Assembly: GCA_029946065.1 (NCBI GenBank)
Contig: JAQSDU010000007.1
Span: 1 to 64,000 of the forward strand
Direction of reading: 5' to 3'
DNA length: 64,000 bases
Origin: Flavobacterium sp.
GTDB lineage: Bacteria; Bacteroidota; Bacteroidia; Flavobacteriales; Flavobacteriaceae
This document shows, in pieces, positions 44,263 to 52,758 of the stretch (positions are counted from its first letter, which is position 1; each line of letters starts with the position of its first letter). The notes beneath the pieces were generated by a model. That model did no database searches, had not been told where the DNA came from, and saw only the letters and a list, made by a program, of their open reading frames with translations. Position numbers and translations under genes: made by a program.

Positions 44263-45137
44263 AATTTAGGATATTTTATTTTTTTTCGTTCGCCCGTATA
44301 GCATTGCTGCAATGAACTCGCCGTTTTTTGCAGCGCTACCATCAAGGGACTTTTTTCATCCTTAAAATAAACCGTTCGGGTAAGAATATTCAAAAGTTCT
44401 GCCTTGAGCACCGTATTCAGCTCTTGCTCATCATATTGCTGCATAATTTCATATACCTTCTCATCAACAATTGGCCTGAAAGGCTCCATAATATCATCCG
44501 CCAAAGCGAAAGCATTATACTTACTTTTGTGATGAATACCCAATGTATTCAACAATCCGCTACCCGAAAGTGCCCTTGCCGTTGCAGCACGCAATATGGC
44601 ATAACCGTAATTCAGGAAATTATTGGGATAGTTGCCGTAGCGCTCTCTTTTAAAATCAATCTCAAAAAAAGCTTTCCAATACTGACTTGCTGCAACACCT
44701 TCCATATTGGTAGTGTCGCCGCTTAAAACTTTACCCGCCAAAAATTCAAACTGATTTTTTTTACCCGTTATTTTTTCAAGCAAAATACCTTGGTTCCTGA
44801 TTTTTTCAATAATGGTGAACTGCCACAATTGTTTTTTTAGAGGAAGACTGGCCTCAATTTGATTCCGAAAAATCTCTTGCTGTATGTGATGGCTATTGAG
44901 ATTTAAGAACATACCGTTCGGTAAATGATTATTACTGCAAACAATCAATGCCGTATTGTTTTCAATAAGTAAATTCATAGCAGGAACGCTGATGTAAATT
45001 TCGATATTATCAATGACCAAAAATCCAATATCCTCAATCGGGATTGTACTTTCTTTTAAATCGGTTTTGATGACCAGTTGTAGATTTTTGACGCTGACCG
45101 ATGCCTTGTTTTCTAGAAGTAAGGTTTTTTTTAGCAT
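44253..45137 (-). CDS. cas1: CRISPR-associated integrase Cas1
   Basis: The 294-aa protein is of normal size for type II Cas1. The N-terminal beta domain (IPIEDIGFLVIDN) is followed by the helical catalytic domain with NYGYAILRAATARALSGSGLL, GIHHKSKYNAFALADDIMEPFRP (metal-binding His and Asp/Glu residues). It integrates new spacers at the leader end of the array. It is the first gene of a - strand cas1-cas2 pair, facing cas9 and the array, whereas most type II loci have all cas genes in one direction. Confidence 0.95.
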   Translation of the reverse strand: MLKKTLLLENKASVSVKNLQLVIKTDLKESTIPIEDIGFLVIDNIEIYISVPAMNLLIENNTALIVCSNNHLPNGMFLNLNSHHIQQEIFRNQIEASLPLKKQLWQFTIIEKIRNQGILLEKITGKKNQFEFLAGKVLSGDTTNMEGVAASQYWKAFFEIDFKRERYGNYPNNFLNYGYAILRAATARALSGSGLLNTLGIHHKSKYNAFALADDIMEPFRPIVDEKVYEIMQQYDEQELNTVLKAELLNILTRTVYFKDEKSPLMVALQKTASSLQQCYTGERKKIKYPKLWT

Positions 45138-45146
45138 AAGTAGGGT

Positions 45147-45174
45147 GAATAGTTGCTTAAACTATTCAAATATA
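45147..45174 (-). promoter_or_regulatory. cas1-cas2 promoter with overlapping inverted repeat
   Basis: TATATTTG on the - strand (45174-45167) matches TAnnTTTG. Directly downstream, GAATAGTT (45147-45154) and AACTATTC (45160-45167) form a perfect 8-bp inverted repeat that covers the predicted start site, 9 bp before the cas1 ATG. It may be an operator for adaptation control. Confidence 0.5.
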
Positions 45175-45320
45175 GCTACTTATAATTAAAAGCTGTACGG
45201 GAAACCATATTGGGTTTAGAGAAATTCCAAATACCAATATCATCCTAATAAACTGGCGCTTCGGAAAAGGAAATAAATATCATCGCTTCGTGATTTATGC
45301 CATCTTCAACCTGCCATCTG

Positions 45321-47564
45321 TTATCTGCCATCTGCCAACGTCACATCAATCCGTTTCGTAGCCTTCAAAATCCCTTCCGAAAGATTGATCAACCAAACTA
45401 GTTGCTCAATAATCAACTGTGCTTCCTGCATTTTTAATTGGAATTCTAATTCGTCTATCGTATTGTTGGCGCGTAATTCGCGGGCACGGAGGTTTTTTAA
45501 TTCGATGAAACGCAATTCTAGGTTTTCTTTCTTTTCAGCAATTAGTGCATCATTTTCGGTGTCATCTAATATCGCTATCGCCTGGTTTAGATTTCGGATA
45601 ACCGTATTGACTACTACGTTAAACGCTTCCGAAGCTTTCGTTGTATGGTGTGTTTGCACATAAGTGCCCAATGATGCCGACGCCGACAGCAAAGTGTGGT
45701 TGAGTTCTACGAGTTTATACAACTGTTGCAATTGTTTCTGCTTTGATTTTGGCTCTTGTGTCATGCGTTGGAAGGACGCCATTAAATTCCCTAATTCGAT
45801 GAAGGCATTTTTTCTGGAAACGCGATACGAAGGCGTTACTTCTCCTTTTGCGTTGTAAAAAAGCGAAATCTCGTTGAGGTAATTGCGGTTCGCTTCAATC
45901 GATTTTTTGATATAAAGCGGCAGGCTGATAAATTCCCACGAGGGCCATAAAAAGTAGTTCGCTGTAAAAGCCAACATGCCGCCAACAAGCGTATCTATAA
46001 TTCTATACTCCACAACCTGGCTGCTATTTGGCATCAATAAACCGTAAATCAAAATGACGTACATTGTGACAAATGTAGCACCGACTTTATAATTAATTTG
46101 TGTGAATGCGAATCCCATCAACATTGAAAAAATCGCCAATGCACCAATTACAACGTGATTGGAGATAAAAGTGAGCATTAAAAAACCAATAATGCCGCCA
46201 GCGACTGTACCGATAATCCTGTGGTAGGAACGTTGTTTCGTAAGTCCGTAACCCGGCCGCATGATGACAATAATCGTTAGCAAAATCCAATATGAATTCT
46301 GGAAGAGCAGCAAATTTCCCAAAGTAAAACCAATCAGAATTGTAATCGTTAATCGAAGCGAATGCCTAAAAAAAGCCGATGAAAAACTAATATTCTCCCG
46401 AAAAGTCTGCCACGGATAGTATTGGGGTGCAACGAGTTTTTCGAGGTCACGATCGCGGTCTTTGAATTTGATTTCCTTGTTGGACGTAAATGCACGTTCA
46501 ATAACCATGATTTTTTCGATTTGTTTTTCGGCATAATGCACCATGTTTGTTAGCATTAATACGCCTTCTGAGGCGGCTGCCTTTCCTAATATTTCTTGGT
46601 ATTCGCCGATGACGATAATTAACGCTTCCAAATCTGAATTCAGGGAATGAACAGAAATATATTTTTTTCCTTTTTCTAAACTTTTAGAGATTTTTTTCAG
46701 TGTCGCCGCAAGGTTATAAGCGAGATTTTGATAGGTTTTGAGTACATTAGGATGCGCTTCGAATTTTTCGTGTAATTTATTATGATCAAAAGAAGTAGAA
46801 AGGGCCAATTCAAGTATTTCCACTAAAGAAATAAACACAAGCAACATCTTCCGGTTTTCATTTGAACTGCCTGAATTGGTGCGGTTGCGTATCAGAATTT
46901 CACGTAAATTTTCATGAATGATATTAATGTCAACCTGTAGGTGCAACTGATTTTCGATGATTTTCGCTTTATCGGCATCGATATTCCATAAATCGCCGCG
47001 AAATTTCATGTATTTAGACGTCAGTCTTATAGCTTCGGAAATTTGTAAAGTGACATACCTATAAGGTCTCAGAATGTCGAACAGTAATGAAATCAGCAAA
47101 TAAAACAATCCGCCAAGCAGCATCAATCCTGAATGTTCCAGCATTTCTGCTCCGGAATGAATATGCGCAAACGCCAGGCAAACCGACAATAATCCTGAAA
47201 ACGAGACCATCGTCGCGCGTTGCCCATACACTGAAATCATCGCCAGGAAAAACACAATCAGCCCCAAAATAGGATATTGCAGAAAAGTAAAAGGATAAAT
47301 AAGGTTCATCAGCAGATTAAAACCTGCTACCATAAAAGCGGCAACTAAAACGCCTTTTATCTTGTGTTTTAAATTGCTCGGAATATCGCTTGGATAGGTC
47401 AGCAATGCGCCGATAGCAATGGTAAATCCAAGCTGAAACTGGTCTAGTGCGGAGCAAACTAAAACCGGAATCACTGCCGCTAATGTCACTTTGAGCGCAT
47501 TGGAAAAATTAGTGCTGTCGGTAAAGTGCCTGACTTTTGCAATCATATTTTCGGCTTTAAACAA
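45321..47564 (-). CDS. FUSC family inner membrane protein (YccS/YhfK-like)
   Basis: The 747-aa protein has two membrane blocks of five or six helices each (about 20-170 and 405-545), each followed by a soluble helical domain, the internal duplication typical of FUSC (fusaric acid resistance/aromatic carboxylic acid efflux) proteins. The YccS-like region includes ILLTIIVIMRPGYGLTKQRSYHRIIGTVAGG, a strongly conserved motif. It probably acts as an efflux or transport component; partner genes (HlyD-like adaptor) are absent here. A second ATG six codons in is equally possible as start. Confidence 0.83.
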   Translation of the reverse strand: MFKAENMIAKVRHFTDSTNFSNALKVTLAAVIPVLVCSALDQFQLGFTIAIGALLTYPSDIPSNLKHKIKGVLVAAFMVAGFNLLMNLIYPFTFLQYPILGLIVFFLAMISVYGQRATMVSFSGLLSVCLAFAHIHSGAEMLEHSGLMLLGGLFYLLISLLFDILRPYRYVTLQISEAIRLTSKYMKFRGDLWNIDADKAKIIENQLHLQVDINIIHENLREILIRNRTNSGSSNENRKMLLVFISLVEILELALSTSFDHNKLHEKFEAHPNVLKTYQNLAYNLAATLKKISKSLEKGKKYISVHSLNSDLEALIIVIGEYQEILGKAAASEGVLMLTNMVHYAEKQIEKIMVIERAFTSNKEIKFKDRDRDLEKLVAPQYYPWQTFRENISFSSAFFRHSLRLTITILIGFTLGNLLLFQNSYWILLTIIVIMRPGYGLTKQRSYHRIIGTVAGGIIGFLMLTFISNHVVIGALAIFSMLMGFAFTQINYKVGATFVTMYVILIYGLLMPNSSQVVEYRIIDTLVGGMLAFTANYFLWPSWEFISLPLYIKKSIEANRNYLNEISLFYNAKGEVTPSYRVSRKNAFIELGNLMASFQRMTQEPKSKQKQLQQLYKLVELNHTLLSASASLGTYVQTHHTTKASEAFNVVVNTVIRNLNQAIAILDDTENDALIAEKKENLELRFIELKNLRARELRANNTIDELEFQLKMQEAQLIIEQLVWLINLSEGILKATKRIDVTLADGR

Positions 47565-47588
47565 AGGTAAGTATTATAGTCGAAAGCA

Positions 47589-47710
47589 GAAAGTCGAAAG
47601 TCGAAAGACAGCTAAATACAAACTTGTTTTTAGTTTCGATTTTGTTAATTAGAACTATTGATTTTTGGATGTAATTGGTTGCTTTTTAGAACTTTCGACT
47701 TTCGACTTTC
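47589..47710. repeat. 19-bp inverted repeat made of heptamer units before def
   Basis: GAAAGTCGAAAGTCGAAAG (47589-47607) and its exact complement (47692-47710) flank 84 bp. Further CTTTCGA/CTTTTGA words follow up to about 47766. It lies in the gap between the divergent FUSC and def genes. Confidence 0.65.
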
Positions 47711-47840
47711 GACTTTCGGATTTTCTCTTTTGACTTTGGGCTTTTGACTTTCTACGTTTGACTTTTTTTCACTATTTTTGCGCTTCGAAATTCGCATACT
47801 AATCACTGCTGAATTCCGTTATCAATTAAATATTTGAAAG

Positions 47841-48431
47841 ATGATTTTACCGATTGTAGGTTATGGAGATCCAGTTTTAAGGGTGGTTTGTGAAGACATC
47901 ACTGCGGAATATCCAAACCTGAAAGCTACTGTCGCCAATATGTTTGAAACGATGTACAATGCTTACGGTGTTGGCTTGGCAGCGCCGCAAGTGGGTTTGC
48001 CAATACGTTTGTTCATTATTGATACGACGCCTTTTAGCGATGACGAAGATTTGTCTGACGAAGAACGCAACAGACTTGATGGTTTCAAACAAGTTTTCAT
48101 CAATGCCAAAATGTTGAAAGAAGAAGGCGAAGAATGGTGTTTCAACGAAGGATGTCTGAGTATTCCCGACGTTCGCGAAGACGTTTACAGGAAGGAAAAA
48201 ATTACGATTGAATATTACGACCTCGATTTTATAAAGCATACTGATGTTTTCGATGGAAAAGCAGCCCGCGTTATCCAGCACGAATATGACCATATCGAAG
48301 GCGTTTTATTTACAGACCATATTTCGACGCTTAAAAAGCAAATGATCAAAAAAAGATTGTTGAATATTATGGAAGGAAAAGCCAGACCAGATTATAAGAT
48401 GAAATTTTTCGGTGGCAAAAAAGGAAGGTAA
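47841..48431 (+). CDS. def: Peptide deformylase
   Basis: The 196-aa protein has all three deformylase motifs: GVGLAAPQVG (motif 1), EGCLSIPD (motif 2, metal Cys) and QHEYDHIEG (motif 3, the two metal histidines and catalytic Glu). It removes the N-formyl group from nascent proteins with Fe2+ or Zn2+. It is followed 42 bp later by a DUF5606 gene, an order common in flavobacteria. Confidence 0.96.
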   Translation: MILPIVGYGDPVLRVVCEDITAEYPNLKATVANMFETMYNAYGVGLAAPQVGLPIRLFIIDTTPFSDDEDLSDEERNRLDGFKQVFINAKMLKEEGEEWCFNEGCLSIPDVREDVYRKEKITIEYYDLDFIKHTDVFDGKAARVIQHEYDHIEGVLFTDHISTLKKQMIKKRLLNIMEGKARPDYKMKFFGGKKGR

Positions 48432-48473
48432 CACTTCAAAAATCAAATAAGAAAAACGAATAAACTTTATATA

Positions 48474-48899
48474 ATGAATTTAGAAAAAATATTAGCGATT
48501 TCAGGAAAACCAGGATTATACGCTTTAAAAGTACAAACACGCTCAGGTTTTGTAGCGGAATCATTATTAGACGGTAAAAAAATCACTGTTGGATTGAGAA
48601 GCAACGTGAGTTTATTGTCTGAAATCTCAATGTACACGCACTCAGAAGAAAAACCTTTGGCAGACGTAATGCGCAATATTGCTGTTAAAGAAGACAACGG
48701 CCCAGCGATTTCGCACAAAGAAGACAATGACAAATTGGTGGCTTATTTCAAGGAAATCCTTCCTGATTATGATGAAGATCGCGTATATGCTTCCGACATT
48801 AAAAAAGTACTGAATTGGTACAATATGCTTCAGGCAAAAGGATTGGTTTCAAAAGAAGCACCTGAGCCTAAAACTTCTGAAGCTGTTGCAGAAGAATAG
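48474..48899 (+). CDS. DUF5606 domain-containing protein
   Basis: The 141-aa protein starts MNLEKILAISGKPGLYALKV and has the family segments RSGFVAESLLDGKKI and EISMYTHSEEKPLADVM. The C terminus has an acidic, Ala/Glu-rich tail. Function is unknown. It lies directly downstream of def, suggesting an operon and a link to translation or early protein maturation by association only. A strong terminator follows. Confidence 0.85.
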   Translation: MNLEKILAISGKPGLYALKVQTRSGFVAESLLDGKKITVGLRSNVSLLSEISMYTHSEEKPLADVMRNIAVKEDNGPAISHKEDNDKLVAYFKEILPDYDEDRVYASDIKKVLNWYNMLQAKGLVSKEAPEPKTSEAVAEE

Positions 48900-48921
48900 T
48901 TAACATCTTTTTACAAAATAT

Positions 48922-48956
48922 AATCCCGTCCCTTCATTTAAGCGACGGGATTTTTT
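48922..48956 (+). terminator. Terminator of the def-DUF5606 unit
   Basis: AATCCCGTC and GACGGGATT form a perfect 9-bp stem followed by TTTTTATTTTT. Confidence 0.9.
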
Positions 48957-48992
48957 ATTTTTATACAAATTAGTTACTAAGCCACTCAAAAA

Positions 48993-49766
48993 ATGAATAC
49001 ACGACAACAGCAACTCGACGCTTTCGGAAGACTGCTAGATATTATGGACGATCTGCGGCAGAAATGTCCGTGGGACAAAAAGCAGACCTTGCAAACTTTG
49101 CGCCATCTTACGATTGAAGAAACCTATGAATTGGGCGATGCGATTCTCGATAACGATCTTTCAGAAGTTAAGAAAGAACTCGGCGATTTGTTGCTTCATA
49201 TCGTTTTTTATGCGAAAATAGGAAGTGAAACCAACGACTTTGATATTGCCGATGTTTGCACAGAAATCTGCGAAAAACTCATTCACCGCCATCCGCATAT
49301 TTATTCCGATACAGTCGTTAAAGATGAAGAAGAAGTAAAGCAGAACTGGGAAAAACTAAAACTGAAAGAAGGAAAAAAATCTGTGCTCGAAGGTGTTCCA
49401 AAAAGTCTGCCGGCACTCGTAAAAGCCTCCAGAATTCAGGATAAAGTGAAAGGCGTAGGCTTCGATTGGGAAGAACCGCATCAGGTTTGGGACAAAGTGC
49501 AGGAAGAACTCGAAGAATTACAAGAGGAAGTAAAATCTGGTCATCAGGATAATATTGAAGCAGAATTTGGAGATGTCTTATTTTCGATGATAAATTACGC
49601 ACGTTTTCTGAATGTTAATCCCGAAGATGCTTTGGAACGCACCAATAAAAAGTTTATCAAACGCTTCCAATACCTCGAAAGCAAAGCAGGCGAACTCGGA
49701 AAACCTTTGTCGGACATGACCTTAGCAGAAATGGATGTATTTTGGAATGAAGCGAAGAAGTTGTAG
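48993..49766 (+). CDS. mazG: Nucleoside triphosphate pyrophosphohydrolase MazG
   Basis: The 257-aa protein has two MazG domains. The first shows CPWDKKQTLQTLRHLTIEETYELGDAI with KKELGDLLLHIVFYAKIG (EXXE and EXXD metal sites); the second has EELEELQEEV and EAEFGDVLFSMINYARFL. It hydrolyses NTPs to NMP and PPi and clears non-canonical nucleotides; in E. coli it modulates (p)ppGpp. Normal length for tandem-domain MazG. Confidence 0.94.
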   Translation: MNTRQQQLDAFGRLLDIMDDLRQKCPWDKKQTLQTLRHLTIEETYELGDAILDNDLSEVKKELGDLLLHIVFYAKIGSETNDFDIADVCTEICEKLIHRHPHIYSDTVVKDEEEVKQNWEKLKLKEGKKSVLEGVPKSLPALVKASRIQDKVKGVGFDWEEPHQVWDKVQEELEELQEEVKSGHQDNIEAEFGDVLFSMINYARFLNVNPEDALERTNKKFIKRFQYLESKAGELGKPLSDMTLAEMDVFWNEAKKL

Positions 49767-49798
49767 TTAATTAATAATGAATAGTTAATAATTAATAA

Positions 49799-50122
49799 AT
49801 GATTGAAAACCTTACTATGGAAACGCCCTATTATGCCGTAATATTCACTTCGGTAAAAACGGAAATCGATGAAAACTATAGCGAAACCGCAGAGTTGATG
49901 GTGCAAATGGCAAAAGAGCAGCTAGGATTTCTTGGTGTTGAATCTGCTCGAAATGAAATCGGGATCACCGTCTCGTACTGGAAAGACTTGGAATCTATCA
50001 AAAACTGGAAAAAAGTGATGGAGCACAAAGCTGCTCAACAGAAAGGCAGAAGCACTTGGTATAAAAATTATACTGTCAGAATTGCTTTAGTAGAACGCGA
50101 GTATAGTTTTAGCAATGAATAA
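49799..50122 (+). CDS. Antibiotic biosynthesis monooxygenase (ABM) fold protein
   Basis: A 107-aa protein (or 101 aa from the second ATG, METPYYAVIF). Strand-helix pattern YAVIFTSVKTEIDENYSETAELMVQMAKEQLGFLGVESA and GITVSYWKDLESIKNWKKVMEHKAAQQKG is typical of small ABM-fold, dimeric alpha+beta barrel proteins. Many lack proven monooxygenase activity. It follows mazG by 32 bp and may share its transcript. Confidence 0.78.
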   Translation: MIENLTMETPYYAVIFTSVKTEIDENYSETAELMVQMAKEQLGFLGVESARNEIGITVSYWKDLESIKNWKKVMEHKAAQQKGRSTWYKNYTVRIALVEREYSFSNE

Positions 50123-50225
50123 TTAATAATTTTCTGTAAATCCTGAAAGTTGTTCCTTATTCTGCTCATTATTAACTGTTAATTATTCATTATTAATTAT
50201 ATTTGAACCAAACCAAACCAAAAAT

Positions 50226-51674
50226 ATGTCTGAAAAACACGAGTTACAGCGTTCCCTCGGCCTAATTGATGCCACAAGTGTAGTTGCCGGTTCCATGATT
50301 GGATCCGGTATTTTTATTGTTACTTCTGCCATGGCACGCGATATTGGTTCCGCCGGATGGATTATTGTACTTTGGCTGATAACCGGATTCCTAACCATGA
50401 CCGCCGCTTTAAGTTACGGAGAATTGGCAGGGATGATGCCGAAAGCAGGTGGGCAATTCGTTTATATCCAAAGGGCTTACGGACGATTGTTATCATTTTT
50501 ATATGGATGGACGGTTTTCACGGTAATACAAACAGGCGTAATTGCCGCCGTAGCAGTAGCTTTTGCAAAATATACAGCTGTATTTATAGAAGATTTGAAT
50601 ATTGAGATATTTTCAATTGGTGAAAGTTGGGTTTTTAGTTACAAGCAAGTGTTAGCAATGGCAATCATCGTTTTACTGACTTATATTAATACAAAAGGTG
50701 TGAAAACCGGTAAAACAATCCAGCTTGTTTTTACTGCTGCAAAACTGATTGCACTTTTTTCGATAATTATTCTCGGACTATACGTGGGTCTAAAGACAGA
50801 TGTGCTTGCAGACAATTTTGCAAATATGTGGGAAGCTTCAAAAACAGTTGTCAATCCTGACGGAACAGTTACGGTAACCAAACTCGTTGGTATCGCAGTT
50901 TTAGGTGCGGCCGGGGCTACCATCATCAACTCATTATTCTCTAGTGATGCTTGGAATAACGTGACTTTTATAGCAGGAGAAATTCGGGAACCGAAAAAGA
51001 ATATTCCAAGAAGTTTGTTTTTAGGAACAATGATCGTGACTATTATTTATATACTTGCCAACATTGCCTATTTGGCTTTATTGCCAATGAAAGGTGCGCC
51101 AGGCGATGTGGGCGTGATGTCAAACGGAATTATGTTCGCCGCCGAAGATAGGGTTGGTGCTGCCGCAGCGAGTGTAATTATGGGTAATATAGGCGTTTTT
51201 GTAATGGCAGGATTAATCATGATTTCCACATTCGGTTGTAACAGCGGACTAATTTTATCCGGAGGAAGATTATTCTACGCCATGGCAAAAGACGGACAAT
51301 TCTTTAAAGAGGCTGGCGAATTAAACGAGCACGACGTTCCAGCAAAAGCACTTTGGTTCCAATGTATTTGGGCCTGCGTGCTCTGTATTTCTGGACGATA
51401 CGGCGATTTACTAACATATGCTACCTTCGCATCCTTGTTGTTTTACATGCTGACCATCGGCGGAATTTTCATCCTCAGAAAACGCGAACCCGATGCCGAA
51501 AGACCATACAAAGCTTTTGGTTATCCCATTATCCCAGTACTTTATATCATCGTAACGAGCGCGATTTGTGTTGCATTATTGGTGTATGATACGCTGAATA
51601 CCGGTTTGGGATTGGTGATTGTTGCTTTGGGAATACCGGTTTATTTCCTGACGCTTCACAAAAAAACTGTTTAA
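50226..51674 (+). CDS. APC family amino acid permease
   Basis: The 482-aa protein has about 12 membrane helices. The N terminus LGLIDATSVVAGSMIGSGIFIV contains the GSGIF substrate motif of the APC superfamily, and helix 6 carries LFSSDAWNNVTFIAGEI. This is closest to the LAT/YhdG-type amino acid transporters. It probably imports amino acids in exchange or with H+; substrate is unknown. A bidirectional terminator follows. Confidence 0.9.
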   Translation: MSEKHELQRSLGLIDATSVVAGSMIGSGIFIVTSAMARDIGSAGWIIVLWLITGFLTMTAALSYGELAGMMPKAGGQFVYIQRAYGRLLSFLYGWTVFTVIQTGVIAAVAVAFAKYTAVFIEDLNIEIFSIGESWVFSYKQVLAMAIIVLLTYINTKGVKTGKTIQLVFTAAKLIALFSIIILGLYVGLKTDVLADNFANMWEASKTVVNPDGTVTVTKLVGIAVLGAAGATIINSLFSSDAWNNVTFIAGEIREPKKNIPRSLFLGTMIVTIIYILANIAYLALLPMKGAPGDVGVMSNGIMFAAEDRVGAAAASVIMGNIGVFVMAGLIMISTFGCNSGLILSGGRLFYAMAKDGQFFKEAGELNEHDVPAKALWFQCIWACVLCISGRYGDLLTYATFASLLFYMLTIGGIFILRKREPDAERPYKAFGYPIIPVLYIIVTSAICVALLVYDTLNTGLGLVIVALGIPVYFLTLHKKTV

Positions 51675-51691
51675 ATTTTATAGCAATAAAA

Positions 51692-51724
51692 CAAAAGAGG
51701 CTCCAAACGAAGCCTCTTTTTTTA
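51692..51724. terminator. Bidirectional terminator after the permease gene
   Basis: AAAGAGGCT and AGCCTCTTT form a perfect stem with A and T runs on either side, between convergent genes. Confidence 0.88.
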
Positions 51725-51725
51725 T

Positions 51726-52193
51726 TTATAATGTCAAGCAATCTGATAATAATTTTTGCCATTTTTGTGCCAGTCTGAAATCTTCATTCAGTTGTATTTG
51801 ACCGACTTGGTCATTTTCTGATGAATAAAACAACGCCGTCTTTTTTTGCGGGCTGTTTTCTTTCTGAAATGCAAATGCTATGGTTGCGATTGAATTGTCT
51901 TTGCCTTCGGTTGTAATTTCCAATTCTGATGAAATTACTTCATTAAGGTTGACAAAAGATACCGTTTCAGGTTTGTGATTAAAATTGATTAATAGGAATG
52001 CCTTTTTTTCGCTGTCAAGCAACAACACTTTTCGATTCTGCTTTTCGGAAATATGAAAGCGGTAATGGTTGTAACCCGCCAAAATGGTTTTTATTCTTTT
52101 TTTATTGATGGATTGCCCTCTCATAACAAAGTATAAGGGAATTCCGATCAGGGCCATAAACACAACCCCAATGATAGTTACTGATGTATCCAT
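51726..52193 (-). CDS. Membrane-anchored protein of unknown function
   Basis: The 155-aa protein has one N-terminal helix (about 5-24, VTIIGVVFMALIGIPLYFVM) and a soluble, beta-rich cytoplasmic domain (for example ILAGYNHYRFHISEKQNRKVLLLD). No family is recognised. It is monocistronic. Confidence 0.6.
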   Translation of the reverse strand: MDTSVTIIGVVFMALIGIPLYFVMRGQSINKKRIKTILAGYNHYRFHISEKQNRKVLLLDSEKKAFLLINFNHKPETVSFVNLNEVISSELEITTEGKDNSIATIAFAFQKENSPQKKTALFYSSENDQVGQIQLNEDFRLAQKWQKLLSDCLTL

Positions 52194-52271
52194 ATTGATT
52201 TTTTATTGATTTGTAAATGCATGAAATTCCGATTGTACAATCAGGAAAATAATAATTTCAATTATACCAAA

Positions 52272-52616
52272 TCACCAAAAAAAATGAAACGGAAAAAGCA
52301 GCCGCGAAATATTAGATGCTTTGCAGTTATAAGGAATGCATACCGCCGAAAAATCACTTTTGACAGCAATTTCCCGCATAGGAATAAGAAAATTATCGGC
52401 ACATCTGCCCATAAAATTCGGAATGTCCTTTGAATTTGCAATAACCGTATGAATGGATTCAGGCTGTAAAAAAGCCAAATGATGACCATTGCCAACAGAA
52501 AAATGCGATTGCGATTTTTGACTTATACTGCCTGAAGGTGCCGCTGCGCTGTTTGCAAAAGCAAATATAGGGAGCAACAGCAGCAATCGAATGGTATATT
52601 TCTGTATAACAGTCAT
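52272..52616 (-). CDS. Possible small secreted protein
   Basis: A 114-aa reading frame that begins with a convincing signal peptide (IRLLLLLPIFAFANSAAA, about 9-26) after MTVIQKYT. The rest has a paired cysteine pattern (C72, C93 and C98 approximately) and no known domain. The signal peptide supports reality; the aromatic C terminus and lack of homology by eye argue for caution. It fills an otherwise empty 560-bp interval between convergent-direction genes. Confidence 0.45.
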   Translation of the reverse strand: MTVIQKYTIRLLLLLPIFAFANSAAAPSGSISQKSQSHFSVGNGHHLAFLQPESIHTVIANSKDIPNFMGRCADNFLIPMREIAVKSDFSAVCIPYNCKASNISRLLFPFHFFW

Positions 52617-52677
52617 GCCGCAAATTTAAGTTTTAACACTCTAAATTATTACAAATCAAAGTTAAAGTTAAGGGTAT

Positions 52678-52720
52678 AAAAAAATCCAAATCCCAATTAG
52701 CATCGCCATTGGAATTTGGA
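52678..52720 (-). terminator. Terminator of the DUF349 gene
   Basis: On the - strand, TCCAAATTCCAAT and ATTGGGATTTGGA form a 13-bp stem with one mismatch followed by a T run. A second small hairpin (CCCG-TAGCTA-CGGG) precedes it. Confidence 0.7.
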
Positions 52721-52758
52721 ATTTTCCCGATAGCTACCGGGATTAGAATTTCTGAAGC

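Noticed and set aside
37538..45180. Subtype II-A or II-B assignment
   Set aside because: No csn2 or cas4 gene is present around cas9, cas1 and cas2, and Cas9 length fits II-C.
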